A stretch of 46,337 nt of DNA from Lachnospiraceae bacterium. Lineage in GTDB: Bacteria; Bacillota; Clostridia; Lachnospirales; Lachnospiraceae. The stretch is from assembly GCA_017518185.1 (NCBI GenBank), contig JAFWWB010000019.1:1-46337 (forward strand), read 5' to 3'. How positions within the stretch are numbered: the first letter of the stretch is position 1; the number at the start of each line of letters is the position of its first letter. Below, piece after piece: positions 25,578 through 34,826 of this stretch. The position numbers and the translations under genes were made by a program. The notes beneath the pieces were generated by a model. That model was given only the letters and a program-made list of their open reading frames with translations. It did no database searches and was not told where the DNA came from.

Positions 25578-27775
25578 TGAAGGCAAAAGGATGGGTATTT
25601 CTGATCCTGACCATGCTGGTGATATGGGCAGGGATAATGCTGACGGGAGAGGACGTGCTTCCGGCCATATGCTGGTATGTCATGCTCCTGGTGATAGCCA
25701 TAGGCTTCTACCCTCTGGCCTCGCTGCTCTTCCCGCGTTTTGCCGACAAGGGCTTTGCCTTCGGCGGTGTCCTGGGCTTTATCTGCTGTTCCTGGCTCAT
25801 GTGGATTTTGTCATCACTGCATATTCTGCCCTTTACCACGCTCTGGGTGGTGGTCACCGCAGTGATCTGCATGGCGGCGGTGTGGATAACGGCCGCTCTG
25901 GATAAGCGCAGATCCTTAAAGATCCTGGTAACGGAACTGCCGATGGAAGAGATACTCTGCCACATCTTTGTCTTTACCCTGGCCTTTTTCTTCTTTGTAT
26001 ACGTAAAGTGCGTGAACCCGGATGCCTACGGTACTGAGCGGATGATGGATTACGCCTTCATGCAGACCATGTACAGGAGCCCTTATATGCCTGCGGAGGA
26101 CATGTGGTTTGCCGGGGAGAGCATAAATTATTATTACTACGGCCAGTATCTCTGCACTTACCTGACGAAGCTGGCCTTCACTGATGTGTCTTTCGGTTAT
26201 AATCTTTCGCTCTGCATGTGCTTTGCGCTCTGCGTCACACTGGTATTTTCCCTGGCGGGAGAGGCGGCATCTTTCAGGAAGATCCCTCTGTCCCGTCCCG
26301 TGACCTCGGTACTTTCGGTCATCGCGGTGTGTTTTGCCGCCAGCTCACACTATATCATCTTCAATTTCCTGATACCCCACCTGTGGGATATGATGAAGCT
26401 GGAGGGGAATAAGCCCTCCTTCTGGTATGCGGATGCAACCCGCTATATAGGCTACCATCCCGATACCGATGACAAGACGGCCCACGAGTTCCCGGCTTAT
26501 TCCTTCCTGCTGGGCGACCTCCATGCTCATGTGATAAACATCTTCGTGGTGCTCACCATACTGGCCCTGCTGCTCTCCTTCATGAAGCAGCATACGGAAG
26601 AGGATGGGTACAAGCCGAAAAAAACGGCGCTGGATCCGAAACTCATGCTTATCGGAGGGCTGCTTGGCATAAGCATGATGGAGAATTTCTGGGATTTCCC
26701 CATCTATTTTATCGTGGCAGGTTCGGTGCTGCTGGCCATAAGCTTAAGGAGCGGAATGACGGGAAAAGAGGTGGCACTTACCACGGCCCTGCAGGGAGTG
26801 GAGGTACTGCTCATTGCCTTCGCCGTATCCCTGCCCTTTCATCTGGGCTTTAAGGGCATGGTCAACGGCATAGGCATAAGTGAAAAACATACGCCTGTAT
26901 ACCAGCTGGCGATACTCTGGGCCCTGCCCCTGTCACTGCTGGCGGCGCATATCATAGCCATGCTGGGACAGGCTGAGGGAGAGAATTTAAGGGCTGTCAT
27001 GCGTTCCTTTGACAGGGCCGAACTCTTTATCGCCCTTATCGGTCTCTGCGGCGCGGGATTGATACTGATGCCCGAGCTCATTTATATCAAAGATATCTAT
27101 ACCGGCTCCTACAAGCGTTTCAATACGATGTTCAAGCTGAGCTACCAGGCCTTCATATTACTCGGTCTGTGTACAGGCTTCAGCGTCAGCCGCATGGCCT
27201 TCAGGCACAGGACTCCGGGAGAGAAGAAATGGGGCATCATAGCCCTGGTGCTCCTTATATGGACCGGAGGCTATTTCATCACGGGACTCCGGATGAGCGC
27301 CGGAAATATCTTTGACAGGGAAAAGTTCAAGGGACTCCGCGCCGACCGTTATCTGGAGAGGGAAGAGCCTGCGGATGCCATGGCGGTGGAATGGATAAAG
27401 TCGAATGTTCCCGCCGGCAGCCTGGTGCTGGAATCGCCGGGAAGCAGCTATACCCTGAACAACAGGGTCTCCGTACTTACGGGCTGTCCCACCATAATAG
27501 GGTGGCATACCCATGAATGGCTCTGGAGGAACAACGTGGATGTGGTGAACGAAAGAGGCACGGAGGTGGACAATATCTATACCTCCGCCGATACGGCTCA
27601 TGTACGCGGCATACTTGAAAAATACGGCGTGGACTATATCTTCGTCGGCTCCTGTGAATATGAGAAATACGGGCTGACCATGGACGTGAACAGGCTCATG
27701 CATTACGGAGAGCCTGTCTACAGCGCCCAGGGCGAAAGCAGTGAAGTGGATTATGTGATAAAGGTGGAATTATGA
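25577..27775 (+). CDS. DUF2298 (Chlor_Arch_YYY) family membrane protein, probable GT-C glycosyltransferase
   Basis: This 732-residue polytopic membrane protein shows the hallmarks of DUF2298: MMDYAFMQTMYRSPYMPAED, then WFAGESINYYYYGQYL, then FPAYSFLLGDLHAHV, then KRFNTMFKLSYQAF and the terminal WHTHEWLWR. About 14 hydrophobic segments are visible. The family is considered a GT-C-type membrane transferase of unknown acceptor, common in Chloroflexi, archaea and some Firmicutes. It starts one base inside the preceding gene's stop and ends with ATGA overlap into the ATP-grasp gene. Its paralogue-like upstream neighbour suggests the two act as a pair or on successive steps of one glycan. Confidence 0.87.
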   Translation: MKAKGWVFLILTMLVIWAGIMLTGEDVLPAICWYVMLLVIAIGFYPLASLLFPRFADKGFAFGGVLGFICCSWLMWILSSLHILPFTTLWVVVTAVICMAAVWITAALDKRRSLKILVTELPMEEILCHIFVFTLAFFFFVYVKCVNPDAYGTERMMDYAFMQTMYRSPYMPAEDMWFAGESINYYYYGQYLCTYLTKLAFTDVSFGYNLSLCMCFALCVTLVFSLAGEAASFRKIPLSRPVTSVLSVIAVCFAASSHYIIFNFLIPHLWDMMKLEGNKPSFWYADATRYIGYHPDTDDKTAHEFPAYSFLLGDLHAHVINIFVVLTILALLLSFMKQHTEEDGYKPKKTALDPKLMLIGGLLGISMMENFWDFPIYFIVAGSVLLAISLRSGMTGKEVALTTALQGVEVLLIAFAVSLPFHLGFKGMVNGIGISEKHTPVYQLAILWALPLSLLAAHIIAMLGQAEGENLRAVMRSFDRAELFIALIGLCGAGLILMPELIYIKDIYTGSYKRFNTMFKLSYQAFILLGLCTGFSVSRMAFRHRTPGEKKWGIIALVLLIWTGGYFITGLRMSAGNIFDREKFKGLRADRYLEREEPADAMAVEWIKSNVPAGSLVLESPGSSYTLNNRVSVLTGCPTIIGWHTHEWLWRNNVDVVNERGTEVDNIYTSADTAHVRGILEKYGVDYIFVGSCEYEKYGLTMDVNRLMHYGEPVYSAQGESSEVDYVIKVEL

Positions 27776-28728
27776 GTACGACCGTTTTAATAACTGCAGG
27801 CGGAACGGGATCCGCTTTCAGGCTGAGCGAGACCGTAAAGCAGCACTTTCCGGGATACCGCCTTGTGATCAGCGATACGAATCCGGAGGAACTGGTGGCT
27901 TCTGCCGTGAATGCGGATGTCTTTTACCGTGTGCCGCCTGTAAAGGAGAATGGCTATAAGGAGCATATGTACGGCCTGCTTAAGGAATGCGGGGCGGATG
28001 TCATCATTCCCCTCATACCCTGGGAGCAGGAGTTTTTTGCACCGGACTGCAGTGAATTCGCGGCACTTGGCGTAAAGAGCGCCGCTGCGGAGCTTAAGAC
28101 CCTGGGGCTGAACGACAAGAAGCGCCTTTATGAGATCTGTGCTTCACTGGATATTCCCACGGTGCCCCTGCTTACATATGGCAGCATCCCGGAGGGGGAG
28201 AGGATCATAGTAAAGGAACGCAGCGGCTTCGGCAGCCTGGGCATACGCCGTATGAAGGCGGGAGAGCTCGGGGCCGATCCCGGGGACGGATACGTGATAC
28301 AGCCCGACCTGAGCGGAAAGGGAAGCTTTCCCGATGCGGTGGAGGAAGTGACGTTGGAGTGCGTGCTCTCAGCAGGAAAGCTCTATACCATTGCCAGGAG
28401 AAGGCTTGAGGCCAAAGGGGGCGTATGTACCAAGGCGGATTTCCTGCCTGCGGAAGCCTTCATCGGCGCGGCGGAAAAGCTTACGAAGGCCTTTGCATTT
28501 CCGCCTGCTTTTAATCTGCAGTTCGTTCATGCAGGGGATGAGTGGCTTCTTATGGATGTGAACTTGAGACTTGCGGCGGGGGGCAGCGCCTCGGAAGCCG
28601 CGGGCTTTCAGATATCCAGGGCGCTGGTGGCCCTGCTTACTGGGAAAGAGGCGGACAGCGCCTGGCTTAAGAGAGATGAGAGCGTAAAGACCGTGCTCCG
28701 CGTATACCGGGAGGTGGTTGTCCGTTGA
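27772..28728 (+). CDS. ATP-grasp domain ligase (carbamoyl-phosphate-synthase-like)
   Basis: The 318-residue soluble protein has a preATP-grasp Rossmann part (VLITAGGTGSAFRLSETV), then the ATP-grasp domain. ATP-binding lysine region IIVKERSGFGSLGIR, the central PDLSGKGSFPDAVEEV segment and the metal-binding strand WLLMDVNLRLAAGGS (D-x-N-x-R in place of the more usual E-x-N-x-R) are visible. Such proteins join a carboxylate to an amine or thiol via an acyl phosphate. The substrate is not evident; in envelope operons members modify sugars or link amino acids to glycans. It overlaps both neighbours by 4 bases. Confidence 0.83.
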   Translation: MSTTVLITAGGTGSAFRLSETVKQHFPGYRLVISDTNPEELVASAVNADVFYRVPPVKENGYKEHMYGLLKECGADVIIPLIPWEQEFFAPDCSEFAALGVKSAAAELKTLGLNDKKRLYEICASLDIPTVPLLTYGSIPEGERIIVKERSGFGSLGIRRMKAGELGADPGDGYVIQPDLSGKGSFPDAVEEVTLECVLSAGKLYTIARRRLEAKGGVCTKADFLPAEAFIGAAEKLTKAFAFPPAFNLQFVHAGDEWLLMDVNLRLAAGGSASEAAGFQISRALVALLTGKEADSAWLKRDESVKTVLRVYREVVVR

Positions 28729-29414
28729 TAGCATTCCTGGATCTGGACGGCACGCTCATAGATTCTTCGGAAAGGCACCATGTGCTCATGGAGAGCCTGG
28801 TCAGCAGCCGCTGTGCATATATCAGGCAGGGAGGATCCGTCTGCGGAACCCTGCCGGGAAAGCCCTTTGATGCTAAGGAGTATATGGAGTTCAAGGCCTC
28901 CGGAAAAAGCGGAAAGCTTTACCTTAAGGATGTGCTTGGCTTTGATGATGCTTCGGCGCAGATGATACAGAAGGCCTGGATCGCGCAGATAGAGACAAAG
29001 GAACTGACGGACACTGACAGGCTCTATCCCGATGCACTGCCTTTTCTTGAAAATCTAAAGGTAAACGGGTATCATACTGTATATCTGACGGCGCGCAGGG
29101 AAAGGGAGCTTCTGGAGGATGAGCTCGAACGTCTTGACATCAGACGCTATGCTGATGAGCTCGCCATTGCCGATCCCTTCCGGGCCTTCGACGAGAAGCT
29201 TGCCCTTGCGGAAAGGATATTGAAAGAACATCCCGGGGAAGAGGCACTCATCGTGGGCGACAGCGAGAACGAATACGATATTGCTCTTACACTCGGGATA
29301 AGGTCATACATATTGAACAGAGGATCCAGAAACAGGGTTTTCTGGGATGAAAAAGGCGTGGGGAGCCATGACGGGCTGCCCCGCGGGATAAAGGAGAACG
29401 GAGATGTTTTGTAA
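28725..29414 (+). CDS. HAD superfamily hydrolase (paired with the ATP-grasp ligase)
   Basis: The 229-residue protein has HAD motif I DLDGTLIDSS at residues 5-14, motif II in YLTARRERELL, a motif III lysine in FDEKLALAERIL and motif IV VGDSENEYDIALT. It has an alpha-helical cap between I and II, so a small-molecule phosphatase is expected. The start is TTG at 28725, overlapping the ATP-grasp stop (TTGA). Direct coupling to an ATP-grasp gene suggests it removes a phosphate from the ligase's substrate or product. It overlaps the next gene by 11 bases. Confidence 0.87.
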   Translation: MIAFLDLDGTLIDSSERHHVLMESLVSSRCAYIRQGGSVCGTLPGKPFDAKEYMEFKASGKSGKLYLKDVLGFDDASAQMIQKAWIAQIETKELTDTDRLYPDALPFLENLKVNGYHTVYLTARRERELLEDELERLDIRRYADELAIADPFRAFDEKLALAERILKEHPGEEALIVGDSENEYDIALTLGIRSYILNRGSRNRVFWDEKGVGSHDGLPRGIKENGDVL

Positions 29415-32247
29415 AAACTGTGGAACACCACTGGCAGACGAGGATGCATTCTGCCCGAATTGCGGTACTGCAGTGACCATCCGTCCGAACAGCACTAATA
29501 AGATAATGCCTCCGTCGCAGACGGATCAGGTACCGCCCCCGCCTCAGGTAAATGTGGCACCGCCGCCGCAGATAAATGTGGCTCCGCCCCCTCAGGCAGC
29601 GTATGCGGCAGGGGCTGCGGCAGCAGGGACAGCAAAAAAGCTTTCGGGCGGCCTGATCGCAGGCATTTCCATAGGGGCGGTGGCCCTGGTGGGAGCTGCC
29701 GTGGCAGCTGTGCTGATATTTACCCATCCCGGGGATGAGGATGAGGGCAGCCGCCGCAGCAAGGACAAAAAAAGCTCCGGGATAACAGCGGGAGAGGAAG
29801 AAGTTACAGAAGAGGGCGGCGAAGAAGGCGCAGGAGAGAGCGGCACCGGAAGCGTGGCCGAGGAAGAACGTGTAACAGACCTGGTGCTGCATCTTATGGA
29901 TGCCAATGTGGATGACGAGGGCATAGCCGGGGTCACCCTTACCCTGTACGAGGGGGCGGATGCCGGCGGCACCTCCTATGCCGTTACCTCCACGGACAAT
30001 TCCGGTACCGCGTTATTTGAAGCGCTTCCCGAAGGGGAGTACACCCTTATCTGCGATAAGGACGGATATGTCCGGGATAAGGAACAGATCAGCGTGAGCA
30101 GCACGCAGAACGAGATCTCCAGACGTCTCCTTCATGAGTTTGAAGCGCCTTTTGCCTATGTGATGCTTGAATGGGAAGGGGACCGGGACATGGACCTGGT
30201 GCTCTACAACGATTCCACCATGGAATATGTAAGGGAGTATGCGCCGGTGGACCGTTCCGGAAACTTTCTCTTTTCCGATAATTCCGGGGACAAGGGATAC
30301 GAGCTGGCCTGCATAAGGGAATGCGACGCACCCTTTGAGCAGGATGTGTTTGTTTTGGATTACGACGCCGTAAACGGCAGCAGCAGCGCCGGAGACTTTA
30401 CGGTCACCGTTTATACCGCTGCGGGCATAGCATACAGAAAGGCCGTGGATACGGCGGAGAGCCCGGCCTTCAGGGCGGGAGGCTTTAACGGCGGCAGCTT
30501 TACGGGGGCAGACCGCTTCGAGAGCGGCGAAGAGGAATGGATGACGGTGGACAAGAGGGATGAAGCCTCTGTCCATAACCTGGAACTGACCCTTCTTGGT
30601 AAGAAGGTTGAGCTTTTGAACGGCAGCAGCGGCCTTGCAAATGATGAGCTGGAGCTCCAGTCCGTGGAGTTTGAACCGGGCGTCAGGAATATGGCAGACC
30701 ACTGGGACAGCTCCCTTTTCTATTATCTGGAGGATGTGGATCCCGGCAGCAGCGCGGACGGTAAGATCAACGATTACATACTCACCCGCCGCAGGGCCCT
30801 GAACACCACCACCGGTAATGAGATGGAGTTCGAGATATACCGCAACCCCGACAACAACAAGGTGAATAAGATAGTCAGCATAGAGTACTATCCCGATCAT
30901 CTCGGTATCTTTGACTATTATTTTGATAATCAGGGAAAGGTCAACATGATCTTTGCCAGGACGGATATGAACTACAGGCCCATCCAGCCCAATATGACGC
31001 TGGCCGGAGATTATTATTTCCTTGCCAACGATACGGTCACCAGACGACGTATAATCCGCAAAAAGGGAAACAGGACCGAGATCACGGATTATGTGACAGG
31101 CATGGACAATGCCTCCGACGGCTTCAACACCATCGAATACGACAACATGACCGATGCCCAGAAGCAGGGTTTTGACACTGAGGAGCTGGTGGGAGTCAAC
31201 AGCGCCTACAAGATATACCGATTCGTGAATTCCTCCGAGGCATCCTGCGCCATCACCGGCTATATCTACGATAAGGACGGAAATGTGCGTCCCGGAGCGG
31301 ACGTGGTGCTCTCCTGCGATGACAGGGATCTTTACTCCGTCCGTACCGACAGCGAAGGCGGCTACCGCATCTATGTGGCGGCGGAGGAAAGGCAGTACGA
31401 CCTTGACCTTTCCTACAGCGGCTGCGAGAGCGTAAGGGTTTATGATGTGGAGGTGGAACCCTCCGCGCTGGAGGTCTATGAGGACAGCGCCTACCTGGTC
31501 CCCGCTTCCGACACCGTAACTAATGTTACCATGGACGTTACCGATGCACTGAACTTCAATCCCAACGGTGAGGGCATGCTGAGGATAGCCAATGCGACCC
31601 TGTATATAAGAAAGGGCATGAATAACCGGAAAGGCGATGTGGTGGCCACCGTATATACCGACGCCAACGGATACGCCTATGTACCTCTGAGCCCCGGTAT
31701 GTACACCGTGGAGGTGGAAAAGGAAGGCTACGATAACTTCTTCATGAACATACATGTATATGAAGGCCTGTCCACCGTATACCTGAGCACTTCGCCGAAG
31801 CTGGCGGAGGGTGAGGTGCGTATACAGCTTACTTGGGGCCAGACCCCCAGTGACCTGGATTCCCATCTCTTTGCGCCGTACACATCAAGGGGCGAGCAGC
31901 ATATCTGGTACAGCAACAAGACCATCAGCACTGGAGAAAACCTGGATGTGGACGATACCTCCAGCTACGGTCCCGAGACCATCACCATACCCGCCCTTAG
32001 GGATGGCGAATACAAGTACTACGTGGTGGACTACACCAATTCCAACCGCAACAACTTCTCCTACGAGATGTCCTATTCCGGAGCTACGGTGCGCGTATAC
32101 ACTTCACACGGACTCACCAACACCTGGCACGTGCCCCAGGGTATGCAGGGTATCATATGGGAGGTCTTTGAGATGCGCAACGGCCGTATCATTCCCATAA
32201 ACCGTTATTATACCTACAATAACGATCAGGACTGGTACGCACATTAA
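29404..32247 (+). CDS. Zinc-ribbon membrane protein with large outer beta region (DUF2135-like end)
   Basis: The 947-residue protein opens with a double zinc knuckle (C3, C6, C17, C20: FCKNCGTPL ... FCPNCGTAV). A proline repeat (NVAPPPQ twice) and a transmembrane helix at about 78-107 follow. The rest, about 840 residues, should be outside the cell. It includes carboxypeptidase-regulatory/CnaB-like Ig folds near 155-235 (LPEGEYTLICDKDGYV), near 613-690 (ITGYIYDKDGNVRPGAD) and near 715-800 (LSPGMYTVEVEKEGY). The C-terminal segment LTWGQTPSDLDSHLF looks like DUF2135. No signal peptide precedes the zinc ribbon, so an N-in topology is predicted. Translation is coupled to the HAD gene. Substrate of the outer domains may be the glycan made by this operon. 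Confidence 0.82.
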   Translation: MFCKNCGTPLADEDAFCPNCGTAVTIRPNSTNKIMPPSQTDQVPPPPQVNVAPPPQINVAPPPQAAYAAGAAAAGTAKKLSGGLIAGISIGAVALVGAAVAAVLIFTHPGDEDEGSRRSKDKKSSGITAGEEEVTEEGGEEGAGESGTGSVAEEERVTDLVLHLMDANVDDEGIAGVTLTLYEGADAGGTSYAVTSTDNSGTALFEALPEGEYTLICDKDGYVRDKEQISVSSTQNEISRRLLHEFEAPFAYVMLEWEGDRDMDLVLYNDSTMEYVREYAPVDRSGNFLFSDNSGDKGYELACIRECDAPFEQDVFVLDYDAVNGSSSAGDFTVTVYTAAGIAYRKAVDTAESPAFRAGGFNGGSFTGADRFESGEEEWMTVDKRDEASVHNLELTLLGKKVELLNGSSGLANDELELQSVEFEPGVRNMADHWDSSLFYYLEDVDPGSSADGKINDYILTRRRALNTTTGNEMEFEIYRNPDNNKVNKIVSIEYYPDHLGIFDYYFDNQGKVNMIFARTDMNYRPIQPNMTLAGDYYFLANDTVTRRRIIRKKGNRTEITDYVTGMDNASDGFNTIEYDNMTDAQKQGFDTEELVGVNSAYKIYRFVNSSEASCAITGYIYDKDGNVRPGADVVLSCDDRDLYSVRTDSEGGYRIYVAAEERQYDLDLSYSGCESVRVYDVEVEPSALEVYEDSAYLVPASDTVTNVTMDVTDALNFNPNGEGMLRIANATLYIRKGMNNRKGDVVATVYTDANGYAYVPLSPGMYTVEVEKEGYDNFFMNIHVYEGLSTVYLSTSPKLAEGEVRIQLTWGQTPSDLDSHLFAPYTSRGEQHIWYSNKTISTGENLDVDDTSSYGPETITIPALRDGEYKYYVVDYTNSNRNNFSYEMSYSGATVRVYTSHGLTNTWHVPQGMQGIIWEVFEMRNGRIIPINRYYTYNNDQDWYAH

Positions 32248-32270
32248 AAGATTTTTAGGAGGAAACGCCT

Positions 32271-34235
32271 ATGAGAAAAAATCGGATCAAAGCGGCCTTA
32301 ACCGGACTTATGACGGCAGTGATGCTGGGAGCCTGCACCGGGGACAGCGGTGTATCCGCGGACTCAGTGAAGGAAAGTGTTACCCCTGAGGCTCAGGAAG
32401 CGGAGCAGAAGCCTGAAGAGGGCGCGGAGAGCGGAGAGAAGGGCACAGAAGAGCCCGGAGCGGAAGGCGGCGTGAGCGCTGCCACGGGAGATATGCCCGA
32501 GCGCTCCTCTGTGACACAGGCTGAGCTTGAGAAGATGAGCTCCGTGGAACTGGCCCGCTTCATGGGCAACGGCATAAACCTGGGAAATACCATGGAGGCC
32601 ACGGACAATACCAACTGGAGCAGGCGGGACGTCAGCTTCTGGGAGACCTACTGGGGACAGCCCGTTACCACGCAGGAGATGATAGACGACATGAAAAACG
32701 CCGGTCTTGACACGATCCGCATTCCCGTGGCCTGGACTAACGGCATGGATGTGCTGAATAAGGATTATACCATAGACCCGGCGCTGCTCTCACGCGTTAA
32801 GGAGATAGTGGACTACGCCTACGCCGACGATATGTTCGTGGTGCTGAACGACCATTGGGACAGAGGCTGGTGGGGCATGTTCGGCTCCGAAGATGCAGCC
32901 CAGCGTGACGAGGCCTGGGTACTCTACGAGAGCATGTGGACCCAGGTGGCAGAGTATTTTAAGGATTATGATCATCATCTGATCTTCGAAGGCGGCAATG
33001 AGGAGATAGGCGACAGGTTAAATGACATAAACGACCAGCTGAACCCCCGCGGCGCCGTCCTCGGCAAGGATGAGTGCTATCAGAGGGCAAACGAGATAAA
33101 CCAGCGTTTTGTGGATCTGGTGCGTTCCACCGGAGGAAACAACGCCACCCGTTTCCTGCTCATACCCGGTTACGGCACCGATGTTACCCAGACTCTGGAC
33201 GAGCGCTGGCATATGCCTACGGACAGCGCGGAGGGCAAGCTCTTTCTGTCTGTACATTATTACACCCCCTGGAATTACTGCGGCGGCAGCGGTTCCTCCA
33301 CCTGGGGCACGAAGAAAAACTATGAAGAGATGGACAGGCTCATGGGAAGCCTGGATAAATACGGCAAAGACTACGGTATCATCATAGGCGAATGCGGAGT
33401 GCTCCCCGCCTCCGATGGCGGCCTTAAACCAAACACCCTGCTGTGGATGACCCACTTCTTTGCTTACTGTGACCTCAAGGGCTATGTGCCCCTGCTCTGG
33501 AACACTGGGGACATACTGAAAAAATATACGCATCAGTGGATAGATCCGGAATACGAGCAGTTCCTGAAGGATAATTCCTACGAGAGCCAGAGGGCTGCAT
33601 ACGGCAGCTATGAGGCGGTGGCTGCGGCTGCGGAAGAAAAGCTGAAGGCCGGAAGGGACGCGGCTCCCGAGACCTTCCAGACTGATGCCATACTTTCCGG
33701 CGACGGTAAAGCCATTGCCTGGATAATGTGGAACTCTGCGGGCTGGGATATGGCCTACAGCGTGGGGGATACTTACAACCCGGATGACATCACCGCGGGG
33801 CTTATCCCCGGCGTGACCGAGATAACCGGTGAAGGGGAGTATGAGGTGTCACTGGATTTCACCGGCACCGACAGGGGCTATTCCAACAGCACCGCTTTCT
33901 CCGCCATAGGCATCTCCAACGGTGAAGAGCTCTTCCCGGGCTATGTGATCACCATAAAGGAGCTGCTGATAAACGACGAGCCCTATGAACTTCACGGACG
34001 AAATTATACCTCTTCCGATGACGGTCTCTGCACCAGGACCAATCTCTATAACGGCTGGGTGGCTTCACCTCCCTCCGATGCAAGGACCATAGGCGGCGGC
34101 CTTACGGGTGCATCTCCCCAGATCCTGGATCCTGCGGATGAAGCGCTTCAGGAGGTCAGGACGATAAAGATAGTCTTCAGTTATACACCGGGCGCGGAGG
34201 GGATATCCCCTAATGATGCGAACTCAAAGAATTAA
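32271..34235 (+). CDS. GH5 endoglucanase-like lipoprotein with C-terminal carbohydrate-binding-type domain
   Basis: The 654-residue lipoprotein has a signal peptide ending in the lipobox LGAC (Cys22), an acidic linker to about residue 80, and a GH5 (beta/alpha)8 domain at about 88-440. Visible GH5 features are GNGINLGNTMEA, IRIPVAWTNG, LNDHWDRGWW, acid/base E244 in FEGGNEEIG, FLSVHYYTPWNY and nucleophile E374 in IIIGECGVLP. The final ~190 residues form a beta-rich module (IAWIMWNSAGWDMAYSV, FTGTDRGYSNSTAF) likely to bind polysaccharide. It probably cleaves beta-1,4-glucans or mannans. A strong AGGAGG site precedes ATG by 8 bases, and 23 bases separate it from the zinc-ribbon gene. Its last 12 bases overlap the convergent HAD gene. 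Confidence 0.92.
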   Translation: MRKNRIKAALTGLMTAVMLGACTGDSGVSADSVKESVTPEAQEAEQKPEEGAESGEKGTEEPGAEGGVSAATGDMPERSSVTQAELEKMSSVELARFMGNGINLGNTMEATDNTNWSRRDVSFWETYWGQPVTTQEMIDDMKNAGLDTIRIPVAWTNGMDVLNKDYTIDPALLSRVKEIVDYAYADDMFVVLNDHWDRGWWGMFGSEDAAQRDEAWVLYESMWTQVAEYFKDYDHHLIFEGGNEEIGDRLNDINDQLNPRGAVLGKDECYQRANEINQRFVDLVRSTGGNNATRFLLIPGYGTDVTQTLDERWHMPTDSAEGKLFLSVHYYTPWNYCGGSGSSTWGTKKNYEEMDRLMGSLDKYGKDYGIIIGECGVLPASDGGLKPNTLLWMTHFFAYCDLKGYVPLLWNTGDILKKYTHQWIDPEYEQFLKDNSYESQRAAYGSYEAVAAAAEEKLKAGRDAAPETFQTDAILSGDGKAIAWIMWNSAGWDMAYSVGDTYNPDDITAGLIPGVTEITGEGEYEVSLDFTGTDRGYSNSTAFSAIGISNGEELFPGYVITIKELLINDEPYELHGRNYTSSDDGLCTRTNLYNGWVASPPSDARTIGGGLTGASPQILDPADEALQEVRTIKIVFSYTPGAEGISPNDANSKN

Positions 34236-34826
34236 AGCAAGATCTTCCTTTGCCTGTTCATAAGATTTAAAAAGGATGCCGTTTATGCCCAGCGCACAGG
34301 CGGCATCTATATTTATCTGACGGTCGTCTATAAAGGCGCATTCCTCCGCCTTAAGGCCGTAGCGTGTAAGCAGCAGCTCATATATCCGGGGATCCGGTTT
34401 TGACATGCGCTCAAAGCCGCTGACCACTTTGCCGTCAGCCAGCTCCGTAAAGCGGAAATGCTTTTTTTCATGTATCGTGAAGACATCCCTGGGATAATTT
34501 GAGAGAAGATAGACTCCGAGGCCCCTGTCCTTCAGCTCTTTAAGCCAGTCATAGCTGTAGGGATAGGAGGCCGCGATATCCTCGATGTGGTCGAAAAATA
34601 CTGCTGCTTCTTCCGGATATTCCGAAACAGCAGCTTTCATCTCGTTTATGATGACTTCGCTGTCCTTTACGCCAAGGTCGAACTCATTCCAGAGCTCGTT
34701 CATCACAAGCCTTTCCACGAAGAGCTCGGTGAGCTCTCCGGAAAAGCCCAGGTCCTTCTGCATATAATCCCTGTAGCGGAAATCGGCAAGGACATTGCCT
34801 ATGTCGAAGATGACGTTTTTTATCAT
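34224..34826 (-). CDS. HAD superfamily hydrolase (haloacid dehalogenase/YihX type)
   Basis: The 200-residue protein starts MIKNVIFDIGNVLADF, the variant motif I DIGNVL typical of YihX-like sugar-phosphate phosphatases and epoxide-hydrolase-like HADs. It also has motif II YLLSNYPRDVF, a KPDPRIYELLL lysine and FIDDRQINIDAA as motif IV. The four-helix cap lies between about 15 and 95. Start at 34826 is chosen because the catalytic strand begins immediately after it and it overlaps the pilin-like gene by 4 bases (ATGA), pointing to coupled translation. It converges on the GH5 gene with a 12-base overlap and no intervening terminator. Confidence 0.88.
   Translation of the reverse strand: MIKNVIFDIGNVLADFRYRDYMQKDLGFSGELTELFVERLVMNELWNEFDLGVKDSEVIINEMKAAVSEYPEEAAVFFDHIEDIAASYPYSYDWLKELKDRGLGVYLLSNYPRDVFTIHEKKHFRFTELADGKVVSGFERMSKPDPRIYELLLTRYGLKAEECAFIDDRQINIDAACALGINGILFKSYEQAKEDLALIL

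Noticed and set aside
30013-31866. 617-residue minus-strand open frame
   Set aside because: It lies entirely antisense to the zinc-ribbon protein gene, is His/Val/Gly-rich as expected from complemented codons, and has no ribosome site or recognizable domain.
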